Of a stretch of 44,328 nucleotides of DNA, positions 8,957 through 19,138 are shown piece after piece (the stretch's first letter is position 1; every line of letters begins with the position of its first letter). The DNA is taken from assembly GCA_002841275.1 (NCBI GenBank), contig PHET01000018.1:1-44328 (forward strand), given 5' to 3'. The translations under genes and the position numbers were made by a program. A model generated the notes under the pieces. That model did no database searches, was not told where the DNA came from, and was given only the letters and a program-made list of their open reading frames with translations. The DNA is from Actinobacteria bacterium HGW-Actinobacteria-7. Lineage in GTDB: Bacteria > Actinomycetota > Coriobacteriia > Anaerosomatales > PHET01.

Positions 8957-10120
8957 CAGCGGCGAGGCCGAGCACACCGCAGCGATCGCATGCAGTGTTG
9001 CCGCGAGCGCGTCATGCGCACTGGCATCGGACGGCGGCGGCCCGGATTCCTCGAACGTGCCGAGAGCTTGTGGCGCCGGCTGCTCGGCCGCACGCGCTTC
9101 ATCTGCGCAGCGCGCGAGCCAGGCAGGGGGCAGATCGGTCGGCACTTCTCGGCCAAGGAGGAGCGCCATGACCGAGGCCCACATCCGGGGGACTTCCGAG
9201 AAGGGCTGGTAGCCACCGCCTCCCAACACCACGATGCGACCGCCGGTGAGTTCGTCGGCGAGCGAGATGATTCCCGCGACGAGGCGCACGTAGCCGGCGA
9301 CTGAGAGGTCGAGATGGGTCAGCGGGTCGGTGCGGTGTGTGTCGGCGCCGGCCTGAAGCACGATCAGGTCTGGCGCGTATGCACGCAGCGCGGGGGCGAT
9401 GACCTGCTCGAGCACGAGCTGGTAGCACTCATCACCCGCATAGGGCGGCAGCGGCACGTCGATGCAGGCGCCCAGACCGGCACCTGTGCCGATGTCGGTT
9501 GCGCGGCCGGTGCCGGGGAACAGGTAGCGTCCGGACTCGTGGACCGAGAGGGTCAGCACGTCACCGCGCTCGTAGAACGCCGCTTCGACGCCGTCTCCGT
9601 GGTGCGCGTCGATATCCACGTAGGCGACGCGAAGGCCGGGGCGGGTGCGTATGGCGCGCTCGATTGCGACTACGGCGTCGTTGTAGATGCAGAAGCCTGA
9701 GGCGTGGTCGCGGTGAGCGTGGTGCAGGCCGCCAGCGGGCGAGTACGCTCGCACAGCGGTTCCGGCGACCACCGCATCGACCGCCGCGCACGTCGCGCCC
9801 ACCCCCAGCGCTGCTGCCTCATGCATACCTCGGAACGCGGGAGTGTCGCCCGGGCCTATGCCATAGTCCGGCTGCGCGGCCCCGCTTTGGGAGGCGGCCT
9901 TCACCGCGGATACATAGGCGCTGGCGTGTGCGAGCAGCAGGTCCGCGTCGCTCGCGGGGGAGGGTGAGGCGACTCGCGTCTGGGGCGGATCGAGCAGCCC
10001 CCACGCGTCCATCAGCGCGACCGCGAGCGAGAAACGCTCGGGGCGTAGAGGGTGGTTTTCGCTCAGCCGGTAGTTGGCCAGCGAGGAATTGTAGGAGAGC
10101 AGGACGGGCGTCGACTCCAT
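8945..10120 (-). CDS. histone deacetylase / AcuC-like superfamily amidohydrolase
   Basis: 391 residues from ATG 10120 (GGAAGG just upstream); a further in-frame ATG at 10162 has a poorly spaced ribosome site. The class I/II HDAC signature is complete: 'GGLHHAHRDHASGFCIYND' (tandem active-site His), the zinc ligands in 'DIDAHHGDG', then 'LQAGADTHRTDPL' and 'VVLGGGGY'. Bacterial members deacetylate acetyl-lysine (AcuC on acetyl-CoA synthetase) or acetylpolyamines. No acs or acu genes are adjacent, so the substrate is inferred only. The gene is transcribed away from the ornithine operon, sharing a ~150-base divergent region with it. Confidence 0.88.
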   Translation of the reverse strand: MESTPVLLSYNSSLANYRLSENHPLRPERFSLAVALMDAWGLLDPPQTRVASPSPASDADLLLAHASAYVSAVKAASQSGAAQPDYGIGPGDTPAFRGMHEAAALGVGATCAAVDAVVAGTAVRAYSPAGGLHHAHRDHASGFCIYNDAVVAIERAIRTRPGLRVAYVDIDAHHGDGVEAAFYERGDVLTLSVHESGRYLFPGTGRATDIGTGAGLGACIDVPLPPYAGDECYQLVLEQVIAPALRAYAPDLIVLQAGADTHRTDPLTHLDLSVAGYVRLVAGIISLADELTGGRIVVLGGGGYQPFSEVPRMWASVMALLLGREVPTDLPPAWLARCADEARAAEQPAPQALGTFEESGPPPSDASAHDALAATLHAIAAVCSASPLLEE

Positions 10121-10222
10121 CAGACCTTCCGTTCCCGAGGAGACACCACCGACAACGGGCATATCCCCTTATGACAGCGGAGTTCACCAAGTAGCTTCCC
10201 TCCGACGCCAAAACCTGTATCT

Positions 10223-10252
10223 TTGCATCAGATGGGCACACTTCTGCATAAC
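10223..10252 (+). promoter_or_regulatory. candidate sigma-70-type promoter of the ornithine operon
   Basis: TTGCAT (10223-10228) and CATAAC (10247-10252) are spaced by 18 bases and lie 18 bases before the ord start codon. They are the best -35/-10 pair seen in the short divergent region, but each deviates from consensus. No riboswitch-like structure was recognised here. Confidence 0.35.
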
Positions 10253-10270
10253 TCTCGAGAGGAGTCAGCG

Positions 10271-11281
10271 ATGGTCAAGGTCGCAGTATGGGGTACGGGC
10301 ATGATGGGGCAGGGCCTGTTGGGCTACCTGCTCGACCGACCCAAAGACGTCGAGATCGTCGGTGTCATCGACCGCCATCCTGAGAAGCACGGACGCACGG
10401 TAGGCGAGGTTGTCGGTGTCGACTGCGACATCCCCGTGACCGCTGACTTCGACTCCGTGCTCGCCAAGCGCCCCGATGTCACCTGCATTCTCACCGCCAG
10501 CAACCTGCATGAGATCGAGAGCCAGGTGGAGACCGCGGTCCGGGCCGGCACCAACGTCATCTGTATCGCCGAGACGCTCTCGTTCCCGTGGGCGACCGAC
10601 GCAGAGTGGGCCACCAAGTTCGACGCGCTCGCCAAGGAGTACGGTGTATCGATTCTGGGCACCGGCGTGAACCCGGGCTTCATCCTCGACGCACTCGTGG
10701 TCATGTGGAGCTCGGTCTGCCTGCGCGTCGACCATATCGAGGCGTCACGCATCAACGATCTCTCGCCGTTCGGCCCCACGGTCATGCTCAGCCAGGGCGT
10801 AGGCACGACTGTCGAGGAGTTCAAGGCTGGCGTCGCCGATGGAAGCATCGTGGGCCACATCGGCTTCCAGGAGTCAGTGGGCCTCATCGCCCGGGCGCTA
10901 GGCTGGAAGATCGACGAGATCGTCGAGACCCGCGAGCCCATCGTCACCACCGTCGAGCGTTCCACCCCGCACGTGCATGTCGCTCCCGGTGACGTGTGTG
11001 GATGCCGCCACACCGCCAAGGCGTACAGCAACGGCGAGCTCAAGATCGAGCTGATTCACCCGCAACAGATTCACCCGCACCTCGAGGGCGTGGATACCGG
11101 CGACTACATCAAGATATTCGGCGATCCCAACGTGCAGATGGCCAACTCGCCCGAGATTCCCGGCGGCAAAGGTACCTACGCCAGCACAGGCAACTACATC
11201 CCGCTGATCGTCGACGCCCCCGCAGGGCTGCTCACGGTGGTCGACATGCCGCTTCCGCGCTTCTGGTCTCCCACGGTCTAA
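10271..11281 (+). CDS. ord: 2,4-diaminopentanoate dehydrogenase
   Basis: 336 residues; ATG at 10271 preceded by GAGAGGAGTCAGCG. An N-terminal Rossmann fold carries 'VAVWGTGMMGQGL' (GxGxxG), and a dihydrodipicolinate-reductase-like C-terminal domain contains the typical Ord 'GTGVNPGFILDAL' and 'RINDLSPFGPTVM' stretches. The enzyme oxidatively deaminates (2R,4S)-2,4-diaminopentanoate to 2-amino-4-oxopentanoate with NAD(P)+. It is the first gene of an eight-gene run encoding the oxidative ornithine pathway, directly upstream of both thiolase subunits, which use its product. The operon context makes the assignment strong. Confidence 0.93.
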   Translation: MVKVAVWGTGMMGQGLLGYLLDRPKDVEIVGVIDRHPEKHGRTVGEVVGVDCDIPVTADFDSVLAKRPDVTCILTASNLHEIESQVETAVRAGTNVICIAETLSFPWATDAEWATKFDALAKEYGVSILGTGVNPGFILDALVVMWSSVCLRVDHIEASRINDLSPFGPTVMLSQGVGTTVEEFKAGVADGSIVGHIGFQESVGLIARALGWKIDEIVETREPIVTTVERSTPHVHVAPGDVCGCRHTAKAYSNGELKIELIHPQQIHPHLEGVDTGDYIKIFGDPNVQMANSPEIPGGKGTYASTGNYIPLIVDAPAGLLTVVDMPLPRFWSPTV

Positions 11282-11300
11282 TCTGCGAAAGGTGGTCGAC

Positions 11301-11633
11301 GTGGCTGTCTCCAACCGCTGCGAACAGGGCGAGTGGGTCGAGGTCGAGCGCGTGCTGCTCGAACCGGCCGACCGCTCACCCAACCTGCCCCCAGAGACTG
11401 CCGAGAAGCCCCTGCTGCTCTGGAGCAAGGGCTTCGCGACGGCGTCGGCGGCGTTGGGCGAGGAGCTCACGGTCGAGACGATGACCGGACGCAGCGTGAC
11501 CGGGCGCCTCTCGGCGATCAACCCCGGCTACACGCACACGTTCGGCTCGCCGGTGCCTGAGCTGTCCACGGTCGGCCGCGACCTGCGGGCCCGTCTTGCG
11601 ACCTGGCGTGCAAGCCAATCGGCGGGTGAGTGA
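11301..11633 (+). CDS. ortA: 2-amino-4-oxopentanoate thiolase, alpha (small) subunit
   Basis: 110 residues from GTG 11301, chosen because AAAGGTGG sits immediately upstream; an in-frame GTG at 11292 lies within that ribosome site. The sequence has the OrtA pattern 'GEWVEVERVLLEPADRSPNLP', 'LLLWSKGF', 'VETMTGRSVTGRLSAINPGY', 'THTFGSPVPEL' in the expected order and length. OrtA associates with the PLP subunit OrtB to cleave 2-amino-4-oxopentanoate with CoA, giving acetyl-CoA and D-alanine. Its stop codon is separated from the ortB ATG by one base. Confidence 0.93.
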   Translation: MAVSNRCEQGEWVEVERVLLEPADRSPNLPPETAEKPLLLWSKGFATASAALGEELTVETMTGRSVTGRLSAINPGYTHTFGSPVPELSTVGRDLRARLATWRASQSAGE

Positions 11634-11634
11634 G

Positions 11635-13047
11635 ATGGCAAGCGCATTCGACCAGATTATGGCGCGCAAGGGCGAGATCATGCTCCGCGCGCTGGGCATG
11701 GACTACGGCGACTTCGAGCGCAGCCCCATAGCCTTCGACTACGAGGGCATGATGGAAGCACACGGCTACTCGATCGACCAGATCATCGCGATCCAGGCCG
11801 CGGCCGGTGTGGGCAACACGCCGCTGCTGGAGCTCAGGAACATCACCGATCTGGTGCGCTCGTACAGCGAGCCCGGTCACGGCGCGCGCATCTTCGTCAA
11901 GGACGAGGCCGCCAATATGGCCGGGTCGTTCAAGGACCGCCGCGCCAGCATGTCCATCCACGCCGCTGCCGAGAAGGGCTATGCGGGCGTCATTGCCGCG
12001 ACCTCGGGCAACTACGGAGCCGCCGTCGCCAGTCAGGCGGCCCGCCACAACCTCAACTGCATCATCTGCCAGGAGGCGTTCGACTCGGCCCACGTGGGTC
12101 AGCCCGAGATCATCGAGAAGTCGCGCATCTGTGAGGCGTTCGGCGCCGAGGTCGTTCAGATGACCGTGGGGCCGGAGCTGTTCAGCCACATGCTCGAGCT
12201 GCTCGACGAGACCGGCTACTTCGCCGCGTCGCTCTATTCGACCTTTGGCATCTCGGGCATCGAGACGCTGGGCTACGAGGTCGCCAACGAGATGATGGCG
12301 CTGACAGGAGCGCCACCCACCCACGTGGTGATCACGCATGCAGGAGGGGGCAATACCACCGGTACCGCGCGGGGTCTCAGGCGTGCGGGTGCCCACGGCA
12401 CCGAGGTCATCAGCGCCAGCGTGGATCTCTCCGGTCTGCACATGGCCAGCGATAGAGACTTCAACCGCAAGAGCTTCACCACCGGCCACACCGGTTTCGG
12501 TGTGCCATTCGCCACGTGGCCCGACCGCGCCGACGTGCCGCGCAACGCCGCTCGTGCGCTGCGCTACATGGACCGCTACCTCACGGTGACCCAAGGCGAG
12601 GTCTTCTACGTCACCGAGGCGCTCGCCAAGCTCGAAGGCCTCGAGCGCGGGCCTGCCGGCAACACGGCGATGGCCGCAGCGATATCGCTCGCTCGCGACC
12701 TGCCGGCCGACGCGACCGTCGTGGTGCAGGAGACCGAGTACACCGGCGCGGGCAAGCACCACTGGGCGCAGCTCAACTTCGCCCGCGAGCAGGGCATCGA
12801 AGTCCGCCTGGGCGACCCGCGCGAGAACAAGCCAGGCACAGCGATCGTCATTCCCGAGAAGCCCGAGCAGATCCGCGCGATCGACTTCGACTTGGTCCGG
12901 CTGCGCTCGAGCTACGTGCGCAACGCGCTTTCGCACGCACCGGAGGGCTATGTTCCCACCGCCGATGACATCGCGTTTCTTGCCCAGGACACCAACAGCG
13001 ATCCGGAGTTCGTCGAGAAGACGATCGCCACACTCAAGGAGGCATAG
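11635..13047 (+). CDS. ortB: 2-amino-4-oxopentanoate thiolase, beta (PLP) subunit
   Basis: 470 residues; ATG at 11635. Fold-type II PLP enzyme related to threonine synthase. The PLP lysine is K100 in 'NMAGSFKDRRAS', the substrate/phosphate-binding segment is 'ATSGNYGAAVASQAA', and a Gly-rich loop 'ITHAGGGNTTGTARG' follows. Length and motifs fit OrtB, which carries out the PLP-dependent thiolytic cleavage together with OrtA. It is flanked by ortA and oraS. A long open frame on the opposite strand (11518-13299) is a codon-bias shadow. Confidence 0.93.
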   Translation: MASAFDQIMARKGEIMLRALGMDYGDFERSPIAFDYEGMMEAHGYSIDQIIAIQAAAGVGNTPLLELRNITDLVRSYSEPGHGARIFVKDEAANMAGSFKDRRASMSIHAAAEKGYAGVIAATSGNYGAAVASQAARHNLNCIICQEAFDSAHVGQPEIIEKSRICEAFGAEVVQMTVGPELFSHMLELLDETGYFAASLYSTFGISGIETLGYEVANEMMALTGAPPTHVVITHAGGGNTTGTARGLRRAGAHGTEVISASVDLSGLHMASDRDFNRKSFTTGHTGFGVPFATWPDRADVPRNAARALRYMDRYLTVTQGEVFYVTEALAKLEGLERGPAGNTAMAAAISLARDLPADATVVVQETEYTGAGKHHWAQLNFAREQGIEVRLGDPRENKPGTAIVIPEKPEQIRAIDFDLVRLRSSYVRNALSHAPEGYVPTADDIAFLAQDTNSDPEFVEKTIATLKEA

Positions 13048-13050
13048 AGC

Positions 13051-13413
13051 ATGGTCCGTGAGGACACGTTCGACCACGCGCACCAGTACCTCATGGGGCT
13101 CACCGATGAGGAACTGCAGATGCGCTTCTGGCACCTGACTCAAGAGATCGTCGACCCGCTGGTCGAACTCGCGCGGACACATACGTCGCCGTCGATCGAG
13201 CGCAGCGTGCTGATGCGCATGGGCATCGACTCGCCAACCTGCGGTGCGGTGGTGGCCGAGTGCGAGACGCGCGGGCTTCTGGGCCACGGTGCTGGGCATG
13301 TCGTGCTTGTGTGCATGCGCGAGTGGGACTGTGACGCGCCTACTGCGGCAGCTAACCTCGCCGCGGGCAAAGGCTGGAAGATAGCTGAGGCGAAGTGGGG
13401 GAGCGCACGATGA
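13051..13413 (+). CDS. oraS: D-ornithine 4,5-aminomutase, small subunit
   Basis: 120 residues; ATG at 13051 with AAGGAGG inside the end of ortB. The OraS signature is clear: 'LTDEELQMRFWHLTQEIVDPLVELA', 'HTSPSIERSVLMRMGI' and 'GLLGHGAGHVVL' match the family in order and in size (about 120 residues). The small subunit pairs with OraE to form the adenosylcobalamin- and PLP-dependent mutase that turns D-ornithine into 2,4-diaminopentanoate. The stop overlaps the oraE ATG (ATGA at 13410-13413), so the two subunits are translationally coupled. Confidence 0.94.
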   Translation: MVREDTFDHAHQYLMGLTDEELQMRFWHLTQEIVDPLVELARTHTSPSIERSVLMRMGIDSPTCGAVVAECETRGLLGHGAGHVVLVCMREWDCDAPTAAANLAAGKGWKIAEAKWGSAR

Positions 13414-15620
13414 GCGATACGCTGCCGCCGCTCAAGCCCAACGAGAAGCTCGACATCGCCGCGCTGCTCGACGGGATCGAGAACTACCGTCCGCGCCGGA
13501 TAGGCTGGACCTGGCGCGAGAAGATCAACAACCAGAAGCTCTACGAGTTCACCTACCGCGAGACCTCGAAGGGGCTTGCCAACAGCATCCCACTGCCTGC
13601 AGCCCACTACTTCGACAACATCGACCCGCAGCCGGACTGCGTGGTGACCACCGAGATCGCCTCAGGGCGCTTCGAGGACGACATCCGCCGCATGCGCATG
13701 GCCGCTTGGCACGGCGCCGACCACATGATGGTCATCCGCACCGCCGGCCAGAGCCACATCGACGGTCTGCTCGAGGGCACGCCGGAAGGCGTGGGTGGCA
13801 TCGCGGTCACCCGCAAGCAGTGCCGCGTCACCCGCCGCGCGCTCGATCTGATCGAGGACGAGGTGGGCCGCCCGATCAACTACCACAGCTACGTCAGCGG
13901 TGTGGCCGGGCCCGAGATCGCGGTCATGTTCGCCGAGGAGGGCGTCAACGGCGCTCACCAGGATCCGCAGTACAACGTGCTGTACCGCAACATCAACATG
14001 TACCGCAGCTTCGTGGACGCGGCCGTCGCCAAGCGCATCATGCGCTCGGTGCGCATGTTGCAGATCGACGGCGCCCACAACGCGAATGCCACCGCGGTCA
14101 AGGCGTGGAAGGTCATGCCCGAGCTGCTGGTGCAGCACGCGATCAACTGCGCCTTCTCGGTGAGCGTTGGCATGCCCAAGGAAGACATTGCGCTCTCCAC
14201 GGTGCCGCCGGATGCCGCGCCTGCACCGTGCATGCGTATGGACCTGCCCTACGCGGTCGCGCTGCGCGACCTCTTTGGCGAGTACAAGATGCGCGCGCAG
14301 CAGAACACCCGCTACATGGAGTCCGATTCGCGCGACGCCACCGTGAGCCACGTGATGAACCTCATGATCTCCCGGCTCACCAGCGCCGACATCCAGTCGA
14401 CCATCACGCCCGATGAGGGCCGGAACGTCCCGTGGCACTACAACAACATCGCAGCGGTCGATACCGCCAAGCAGTCGCTTCTGGGCATGGACGGCATCCG
14501 CGACATGGTGAAGCTCGACCGGGAGAACCCCGAGCTCAGGAACCGTGTGCGGGAACTCAAGGAGCGCGCCGTACTGTTCCTCGAGGCCATGGTGGCCGAC
14601 GGCGGCTACTTCGCGAGTGTGGAGGAGGCGTACTTCGTCGACTCGGGCGAGTATCCCGAGACCAACGACGACGGCATCCGTCGCTTCTCGGACGGTGGCC
14701 TCGCCGAGGGCTCGATCGTCGAGCGTGCCGATGACTACATCGCCCCGGTCTGCCATCACTTCGGCGTGAACAACCTGCCTCGAAGCGTAGAGAAGCCGTG
14801 CCACGCCATCGGCGGCTGCACGCTGTGCGACCGCGACAAGGTGCCGTTCATCGACGAGCTCGACCCCGAGGACAACGTGAACGTGCGGCTCGCCCGCACG
14901 GCTGAGGTGCGCGAGGGCGGCCTGGTGACACCCGAGGTCGAGTGGGCCGGCGACGGCGTCGTCGCGGTCACGATGTTTCTGCCTGTGCCCGAGCGCATCG
15001 CCGAGGCGGCCGCGCTCGAGATCGGCCGCTCGATGAACCTGATCTGCCCCGAGATCATCCACAAGCAGGTCATGCACCCCGCCGAGGGCACGCTGGTTGA
15101 GATCAAAGGCGTGCTTAACGTGGCGATCGATCCTGCCACCCTGGTGATCACCGAGCCGGTACCGCCGCTCTCGGACGAAGAGATCCGCGAGTTCGTCTCG
15201 GAGAAGAACCTTCGCTGTGTGGCGGGGACCGTGGGCATGGACGAGCACTCGGTGGGCATGCTCGAGATCATCGACATCAAGCACGGCGGGCTCGAGAAGT
15301 GGGGCTTTTCCTGCACGTATCTGGGCACCTCGGTGCCGGTCGAGAAGCTGCTCGACGCGGCTATCGAACACGGCGCGCAGGTCGTGCTGATCTCGACCAT
15401 CATCACGCACGGTGACATGCACCGCACCAACATGGAGAAGCTCGCGGACCTCGCCGTCGAAAAGGGCGTCCGAGACAAGCTGCTGCTTATCGCGGGAGGT
15501 ACACAGGTCACCGACGAGCAGGCCAAGGGCTGGGGCATGGACGCCGGCTTTGGCCGCAAGACCAAAGGTCTCGATGTCGCGAGCTTCGTGGTGAAGACGA
15601 TGCGCCAGAGGGGTATGTAG
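13410..15620 (+). CDS. oraE: D-ornithine 4,5-aminomutase, large B12/PLP subunit
   Basis: 736 residues. An N-terminal TIM-barrel region (~1-480) is followed by a linker and a C-terminal Rossmann B12 domain. The cobalt-ligand motif DEHSVG places the axial His at H613. Eleven residues on, 'DIKHGG' supplies K624, the position corresponding, as I recall, to the PLP lysine (H618/K629) of the Clostridium sticklandii enzyme. The protein binds both adenosylcobalamin and PLP and performs a radical 1,2-amino shift on D-ornithine. It is coupled to oraS. Its inactivation during turnover probably explains the GlmL-like reactivase two genes downstream. Confidence 0.95.
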   Translation: MSDTLPPLKPNEKLDIAALLDGIENYRPRRIGWTWREKINNQKLYEFTYRETSKGLANSIPLPAAHYFDNIDPQPDCVVTTEIASGRFEDDIRRMRMAAWHGADHMMVIRTAGQSHIDGLLEGTPEGVGGIAVTRKQCRVTRRALDLIEDEVGRPINYHSYVSGVAGPEIAVMFAEEGVNGAHQDPQYNVLYRNINMYRSFVDAAVAKRIMRSVRMLQIDGAHNANATAVKAWKVMPELLVQHAINCAFSVSVGMPKEDIALSTVPPDAAPAPCMRMDLPYAVALRDLFGEYKMRAQQNTRYMESDSRDATVSHVMNLMISRLTSADIQSTITPDEGRNVPWHYNNIAAVDTAKQSLLGMDGIRDMVKLDRENPELRNRVRELKERAVLFLEAMVADGGYFASVEEAYFVDSGEYPETNDDGIRRFSDGGLAEGSIVERADDYIAPVCHHFGVNNLPRSVEKPCHAIGGCTLCDRDKVPFIDELDPEDNVNVRLARTAEVREGGLVTPEVEWAGDGVVAVTMFLPVPERIAEAAALEIGRSMNLICPEIIHKQVMHPAEGTLVEIKGVLNVAIDPATLVITEPVPPLSDEEIREFVSEKNLRCVAGTVGMDEHSVGMLEIIDIKHGGLEKWGFSCTYLGTSVPVEKLLDAAIEHGAQVVLISTIITHGDMHRTNMEKLADLAVEKGVRDKLLLIAGGTQVTDEQAKGWGMDAGFGRKTKGLDVASFVVKTMRQRGM

Positions 15621-15672
15621 CAGCGAGTCAGACCCGCACCGTCCTTACACTCAACAAAGGTGGAACCTGCAC

Positions 15673-16611
15673 ATGAGCAAGAAGACCGTAGTGGTCGCAC
15701 TGGGTGGAAACGCCCTGCTGAAGCGGTCCGAGCCCATGACCGCCGAGGCTCAGCGCGCCAACGTCAAGATTGCTTGCAAGGCGCTGGCGCCGCTGGCCGA
15801 GACGTACAACCTGGTCATCGCGCACGGCAACGGCCCGCAGGTAGGGCTGCTCGCACTCCAGGCGGCCGCCTACACGGCCGTGGAGCCGTACTCGCTCGAC
15901 GTTCTGGGCGCCCAGACCCAAGGCATGATCGCGTACATGGTCGAGCAGGAGCTGGGCAACCTGCTGCCCTTCGAGAAGCCGCTTGCGACGGTACTCACGA
16001 TGGTGGAAGTCGATCCGGCCGACCCGGCGTTCAGCGACCCCACCAAGTTCGTGGGGCCGTGCTACGACGAGGCGCAGGCCGACGAACTCGCTGCCGCCAA
16101 AGGCTGGATCTTCAAGCGCGATGGCGCATCTTGGCGCCGTGTCGTCGCCTCGCCCAAGCCCAAGCACATCTTCGAACTCGCGCCGATCCGCTGGCTCATG
16201 GAGAAGGGCACGGTCGTCATCTGCGCGGGCGGCGGGGGCATCCCCACCGTCTATCTGCCGGATGGGACGCGCACGCTCGTGGGTATCGAGGCGGTCATCG
16301 ACAAGGACCTCGCGGGCGAGCTGCTCGCCGAGAAGCTCGATGCGGACATCTTCGTCATGGCCACCGACGCCGAGGGTGTCTACCTCAACTGGGGCAGACC
16401 GGAGCAGGAGCTGCTGGGTTGGGTCGCTCCTGAGGAGCTTTCCGGCCACGAGTTCGCCGCTGGCTCGATGGGCCCCAAGGTCGAGGCCGCGATACAGTTC
16501 GCGCGATCCGCGCCCGGCAGACGCGCGGCAATCGGTCGGCTGGAAGACATCAGCCGCATCGTCGAGGGCGAAGTGGGCACCAACGTGGTCTCGGTACAGA
16601 GCCCACGATGA
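15673..16611 (+). CDS. arcC: carbamate kinase
   Basis: 312 residues; AAGGTGG nine bases before ATG 15673. Amino acid kinase fold: '[19 protein letters not shown]' at the N-terminus, '[15 protein letters not shown]', '[15 protein letters not shown]', '[14 protein letters not shown]', '[16 protein letters not shown]' and the C-terminal '[14 protein letters not shown]' are all diagnostic. The enzyme makes ATP from carbamoyl phosphate and ADP, the last step of the arginine deiminase or citrulline route. Its place between oraE and the reactivase links ATP generation from arginine or citrulline to ornithine breakdown. No arcA or arcB is visible in this window, so carbamoyl phosphate must be made by enzymes encoded elsewhere. 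Confidence 0.95.
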   Translation: MSKKTVVVALGGNALLKRSEPMTAEAQRANVKIACKALAPLAETYNLVIAHGNGPQVGLLALQAAAYTAVEPYSLDVLGAQTQGMIAYMVEQELGNLLPFEKPLATVLTMVEVDPADPAFSDPTKFVGPCYDEAQADELAAAKGWIFKRDGASWRRVVASPKPKHIFELAPIRWLMEKGTVVICAGGGGIPTVYLPDGTRTLVGIEAVIDKDLAGELLAEKLDADIFVMATDAEGVYLNWGRPEQELLGWVAPEELSGHEFAAGSMGPKVEAAIQFARSAPGRRAAIGRLEDISRIVEGEVGTNVVSVQSPR

Positions 16612-17975
16612 CGTCCGCCACCGCCGAGCCGACACGACGTCCGGTCGACGCCCTGGTCTTCGAGATCGGGTCGACCACCACGGTCGTCTCGGCGTTTGGC
16701 GGGTTTGGTGGTGACGGCGATTCGGGCGGGCCGCGGCTGATTGCACAGGGGTTTGCGCCCACCTCGGTGGCGCAAGGCGATGTGGGCATAGGACTCGACG
16801 CCGCGCGAACCCAGCTGGAGGCCGTCACAGGCCCGCTGGCGCCCACTGTCACTCTGGCGACATCCTCGGCCGCAGGCGGTCTTCGCATGACGGTGCACGG
16901 CCTCACACAGCGTATGACCGCGATGGCGGCGCGTGAGGCGGCTCTGGGTGCGGGCGCCGTGGTCGAGTACACGACCGCGGGGCTGCTGCGCGATGGCGAC
17001 CTGCGTCGCATCGAGGAGATCGCCCCCAGCCTCATCCTTCTGGCCGGCGGCGTCGAGGGCGGCGACTCGGAGACGGTGCTGCACAACGCCGAGCGCATCG
17101 CGACGCTGAGCGTGCGCCCCATCGTCGTCTACGGTGGTAACTCAACGGTGGCTGGAGAGGTCCGGGCGTTGCTCGAAGGTGCCGGGTTCCGCTTCCGCGC
17201 CACGCGCAACGTCTATCCGGGCATCGACGAGCTGGACATCGTCCCCGCGCGCGCGGTGATCCACGACGCGTTCGAGGAGCACATCACGCACGCGCCCGGC
17301 ATGGAGGCGCTCGCTAAGACGGTGACCGGCCGCATCCTGCCCACGCCCGGCGCGGTCCTGCTTGCCGCCGAGGCGCTCGCGGATGCCGTGGGTGACCTCG
17401 TGGTGGTCGACGTGGGAGGTGCGACCACCGACGTCCACTCGGTGACCGACGGCGCGCCCGAGATCAGCGCGATCGCCACCGAACCCGAGCCGCACTCCAA
17501 GCGCACGGTCGAAGGCGACCTGGGCACCTTCGTGAGCGCCCGCCATGTCGCCGAGCTCCTACCCGAGGCCCAGCGACCCGAGACCCTGCCGCCCGCGATT
17601 CCCACGACTGCCGAGGAGATCGAGGTGGCCGTCACGCTCGCCCGCACCGCCGCGGTCACCGGCGTGCACCGCCACGCGGGCTCGCTGCTGCAGCTCTACA
17701 CACCCACCGGCCGCCAGACGGTCGCACGAGGACGCGACCTGACCGCGTGTCGGATCCTGATCGGCACCGGCGGCGCGCTCACGCGGCTGCCGGGCGGCAC
17801 GGCGATCCTGGAGGCGACGCGCGCGGGTTCCTCGGCAGGGGAGAAGCTGCTGCCGCCCTCGGATGCGCAGACCACGCTGGATCGCGACTACGTCTTCGCC
17901 TGCTGCGGAGCGCTGCTCGCGCATTTCGATACGAACGCGGTTGTGGCGCTCATGCGCCGCAGCACTGGGCTTTAG
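16608..17975 (+). CDS. GlmL/MutL-family ASKHA ATPase, probable reactivase of ornithine aminomutase
   Basis: 455 residues; ATG overlaps the arcC stop (ATGA). ASKHA/actin-like ATPase: phosphate-1 loop '[14 protein letters not shown]', phosphate-2 loop '[15 protein letters not shown]', adenosine-type loop '[15 protein letters not shown]'. It belongs to the family annotated GlmL/MutL, unrelated to mismatch-repair MutL, that accompanies glutamate mutase and ornithine aminomutase. Family members are thought to release damaged cobalamin from the mutase at the cost of ATP. The position in the ornithine operon supports a role on OraSE; direct biochemistry for this member is unknown. Confidence 0.85.
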   Translation: MTSATAEPTRRPVDALVFEIGSTTTVVSAFGGFGGDGDSGGPRLIAQGFAPTSVAQGDVGIGLDAARTQLEAVTGPLAPTVTLATSSAAGGLRMTVHGLTQRMTAMAAREAALGAGAVVEYTTAGLLRDGDLRRIEEIAPSLILLAGGVEGGDSETVLHNAERIATLSVRPIVVYGGNSTVAGEVRALLEGAGFRFRATRNVYPGIDELDIVPARAVIHDAFEEHITHAPGMEALAKTVTGRILPTPGAVLLAAEALADAVGDLVVVDVGGATTDVHSVTDGAPEISAIATEPEPHSKRTVEGDLGTFVSARHVAELLPEAQRPETLPPAIPTTAEEIEVAVTLARTAAVTGVHRHAGSLLQLYTPTGRQTVARGRDLTACRILIGTGGALTRLPGGTAILEATRAGSSAGEKLLPPSDAQTTLDRDYVFACCGALLAHFDTNAVVALMRRSTGL

Positions 17976-17987
17976 GGAGACTGCCGG

Positions 17988-19085
17988 ATGCTTGCACAAG
18001 CCACGATCACGATCGACCTCGAAGCTATCGAGCACAATGCGCGCGCGGTGGTCTCGGCGCTCGGACAGCGCGACATGGATGTCGTGGGCGTCACCAAGGT
18101 GACCTGCGGTGACCCGTACGTCGCCCGGGCAATGCTCGCGGGAGGCGTGGGTGCGCTGGCCGAGTCGCGCCTCGAGAACCTCGCCGGCCTGCGCGCCGCC
18201 GGCATCGAGGCCCCGCTGTGGCTGCTTCGCGCCACGACCCCCGGGCTTGCCGAGAAGACCGTTGCGCTCGCCGACGTGTCGCTCGAGAGTGATGTGGACG
18301 CGGTGCGCGCGCTCAACGCCGCCGCCGCGCAGGCCGGGGTGCGCCACAGCATCGTGGTGATGGTTGATATCGGTGACCTGCGTGAGGGTCTGATGCCGGA
18401 TGCGGTTCCGGAGTTCCTGCGGGAAGTCGTCGACCTCGACCACATCGACGTTGTGGGTGTCGGCGCGAGTCTGACCTGCTACGGGGCGATCGTCCCGGAT
18501 GCGCGCAACCTCGGCGTGCTCACAGAGGTTGCACGAGCGGCAGAGCACTACCTGGGCCGCCCGCTGTGGATCTCGGCGGGAAGCTCGACCTCGATCGCGC
18601 CGGTGCTTGCCGGGAGCCTGCCCCAGGGCGCTCATGACCTGCGGATAGGCGAGGCGATCGTGCTTGGCGTGGATCCCGCGACCCGCGAGCCCATCGCCGG
18701 GCTCGACCTGCGCGACGACGCGATCACACTGTCGGTGCCGGTGATCGAGTGCGCCATCAAGCCCAGCAAGCCGCTGGGTACGTCGGCCCAAGACGCGTTT
18801 GGCGGCGTCCCCAGATTCGAGGACCGGGGGATGCGCCGCAGAGCGCTGTGCGCCATCGGACGACAGGATGCCGCTCCTGACGACCTCACGCCGCTCGACC
18901 CGCGCGTGCAGGTGCTCGGCGCGTCGAGCGACCACCTCGTACTCGACGTCGACGAGATGGGTGAGCCCCCGCACTCGGGAGATGCGCTCGAGTTCCGGCC
19001 GTCGTACTCGGGCACCTTGCGGCTGTTCACTTCGCCGTATGTTCTGAGGCGCTATCTGGGCTCGGGCGGGGTACCATTGGGGTAG
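17988..19085 (+). CDS. orr: ornithine racemase (fold-type III PLP, alanine racemase N-domain family)
   Basis: 365 residues; GGGAG before ATG 17988. N-terminal TIM-barrel start 'TITIDLEAIEHNARAV' is followed by the PLP lysine K37 in 'VVGVTKVTCGDP', then 'GVGALAESRLENLAGLRAAGI' and 'ISAGSSTSIAPVL'. The sequence follows the YhfX/Orr branch of alanine racemase-like enzymes rather than Alr itself. It is predicted to convert L-ornithine to D-ornithine, the substrate of OraSE. It is the last gene of the run, 12 bases after the reactivase. Placement at the 3' end, rather than the 5' end as I recall for clostridia, is a difference in order only. Confidence 0.9.
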   Translation: MLAQATITIDLEAIEHNARAVVSALGQRDMDVVGVTKVTCGDPYVARAMLAGGVGALAESRLENLAGLRAAGIEAPLWLLRATTPGLAEKTVALADVSLESDVDAVRALNAAAAQAGVRHSIVVMVDIGDLREGLMPDAVPEFLREVVDLDHIDVVGVGASLTCYGAIVPDARNLGVLTEVARAAEHYLGRPLWISAGSSTSIAPVLAGSLPQGAHDLRIGEAIVLGVDPATREPIAGLDLRDDAITLSVPVIECAIKPSKPLGTSAQDAFGGVPRFEDRGMRRRALCAIGRQDAAPDDLTPLDPRVQVLGASSDHLVLDVDEMGEPPHSGDALEFRPSYSGTLRLFTSPYVLRRYLGSGGVPLG

Positions 19086-19138
19086 GACGGGTTGGCGCCC
19101 GTCTGTTCTGCCGCCGTCACGAGGAGCGTCGATACGAC

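Noticed and set aside
11518-13299. 593-codon open frame on the minus strand opposite ortA/ortB/oraS
   Set aside because: It lies antisense to well-identified genes in G+C-rich DNA, its translation is Arg/His/Val-rich without any family pattern, and it has no ribosome site or operon context.
13662-15422. 586-codon minus-strand open frame opposite oraE
   Set aside because: Codon-bias shadow of a strongly supported gene; the translation is low-complexity in His/Val/Asp/Arg and matches no family.
17559-18974. 471-codon minus-strand open frame opposite the reactivase and orr genes
   Set aside because: Spans two real genes on the opposite strand and has Arg-rich shadow composition.
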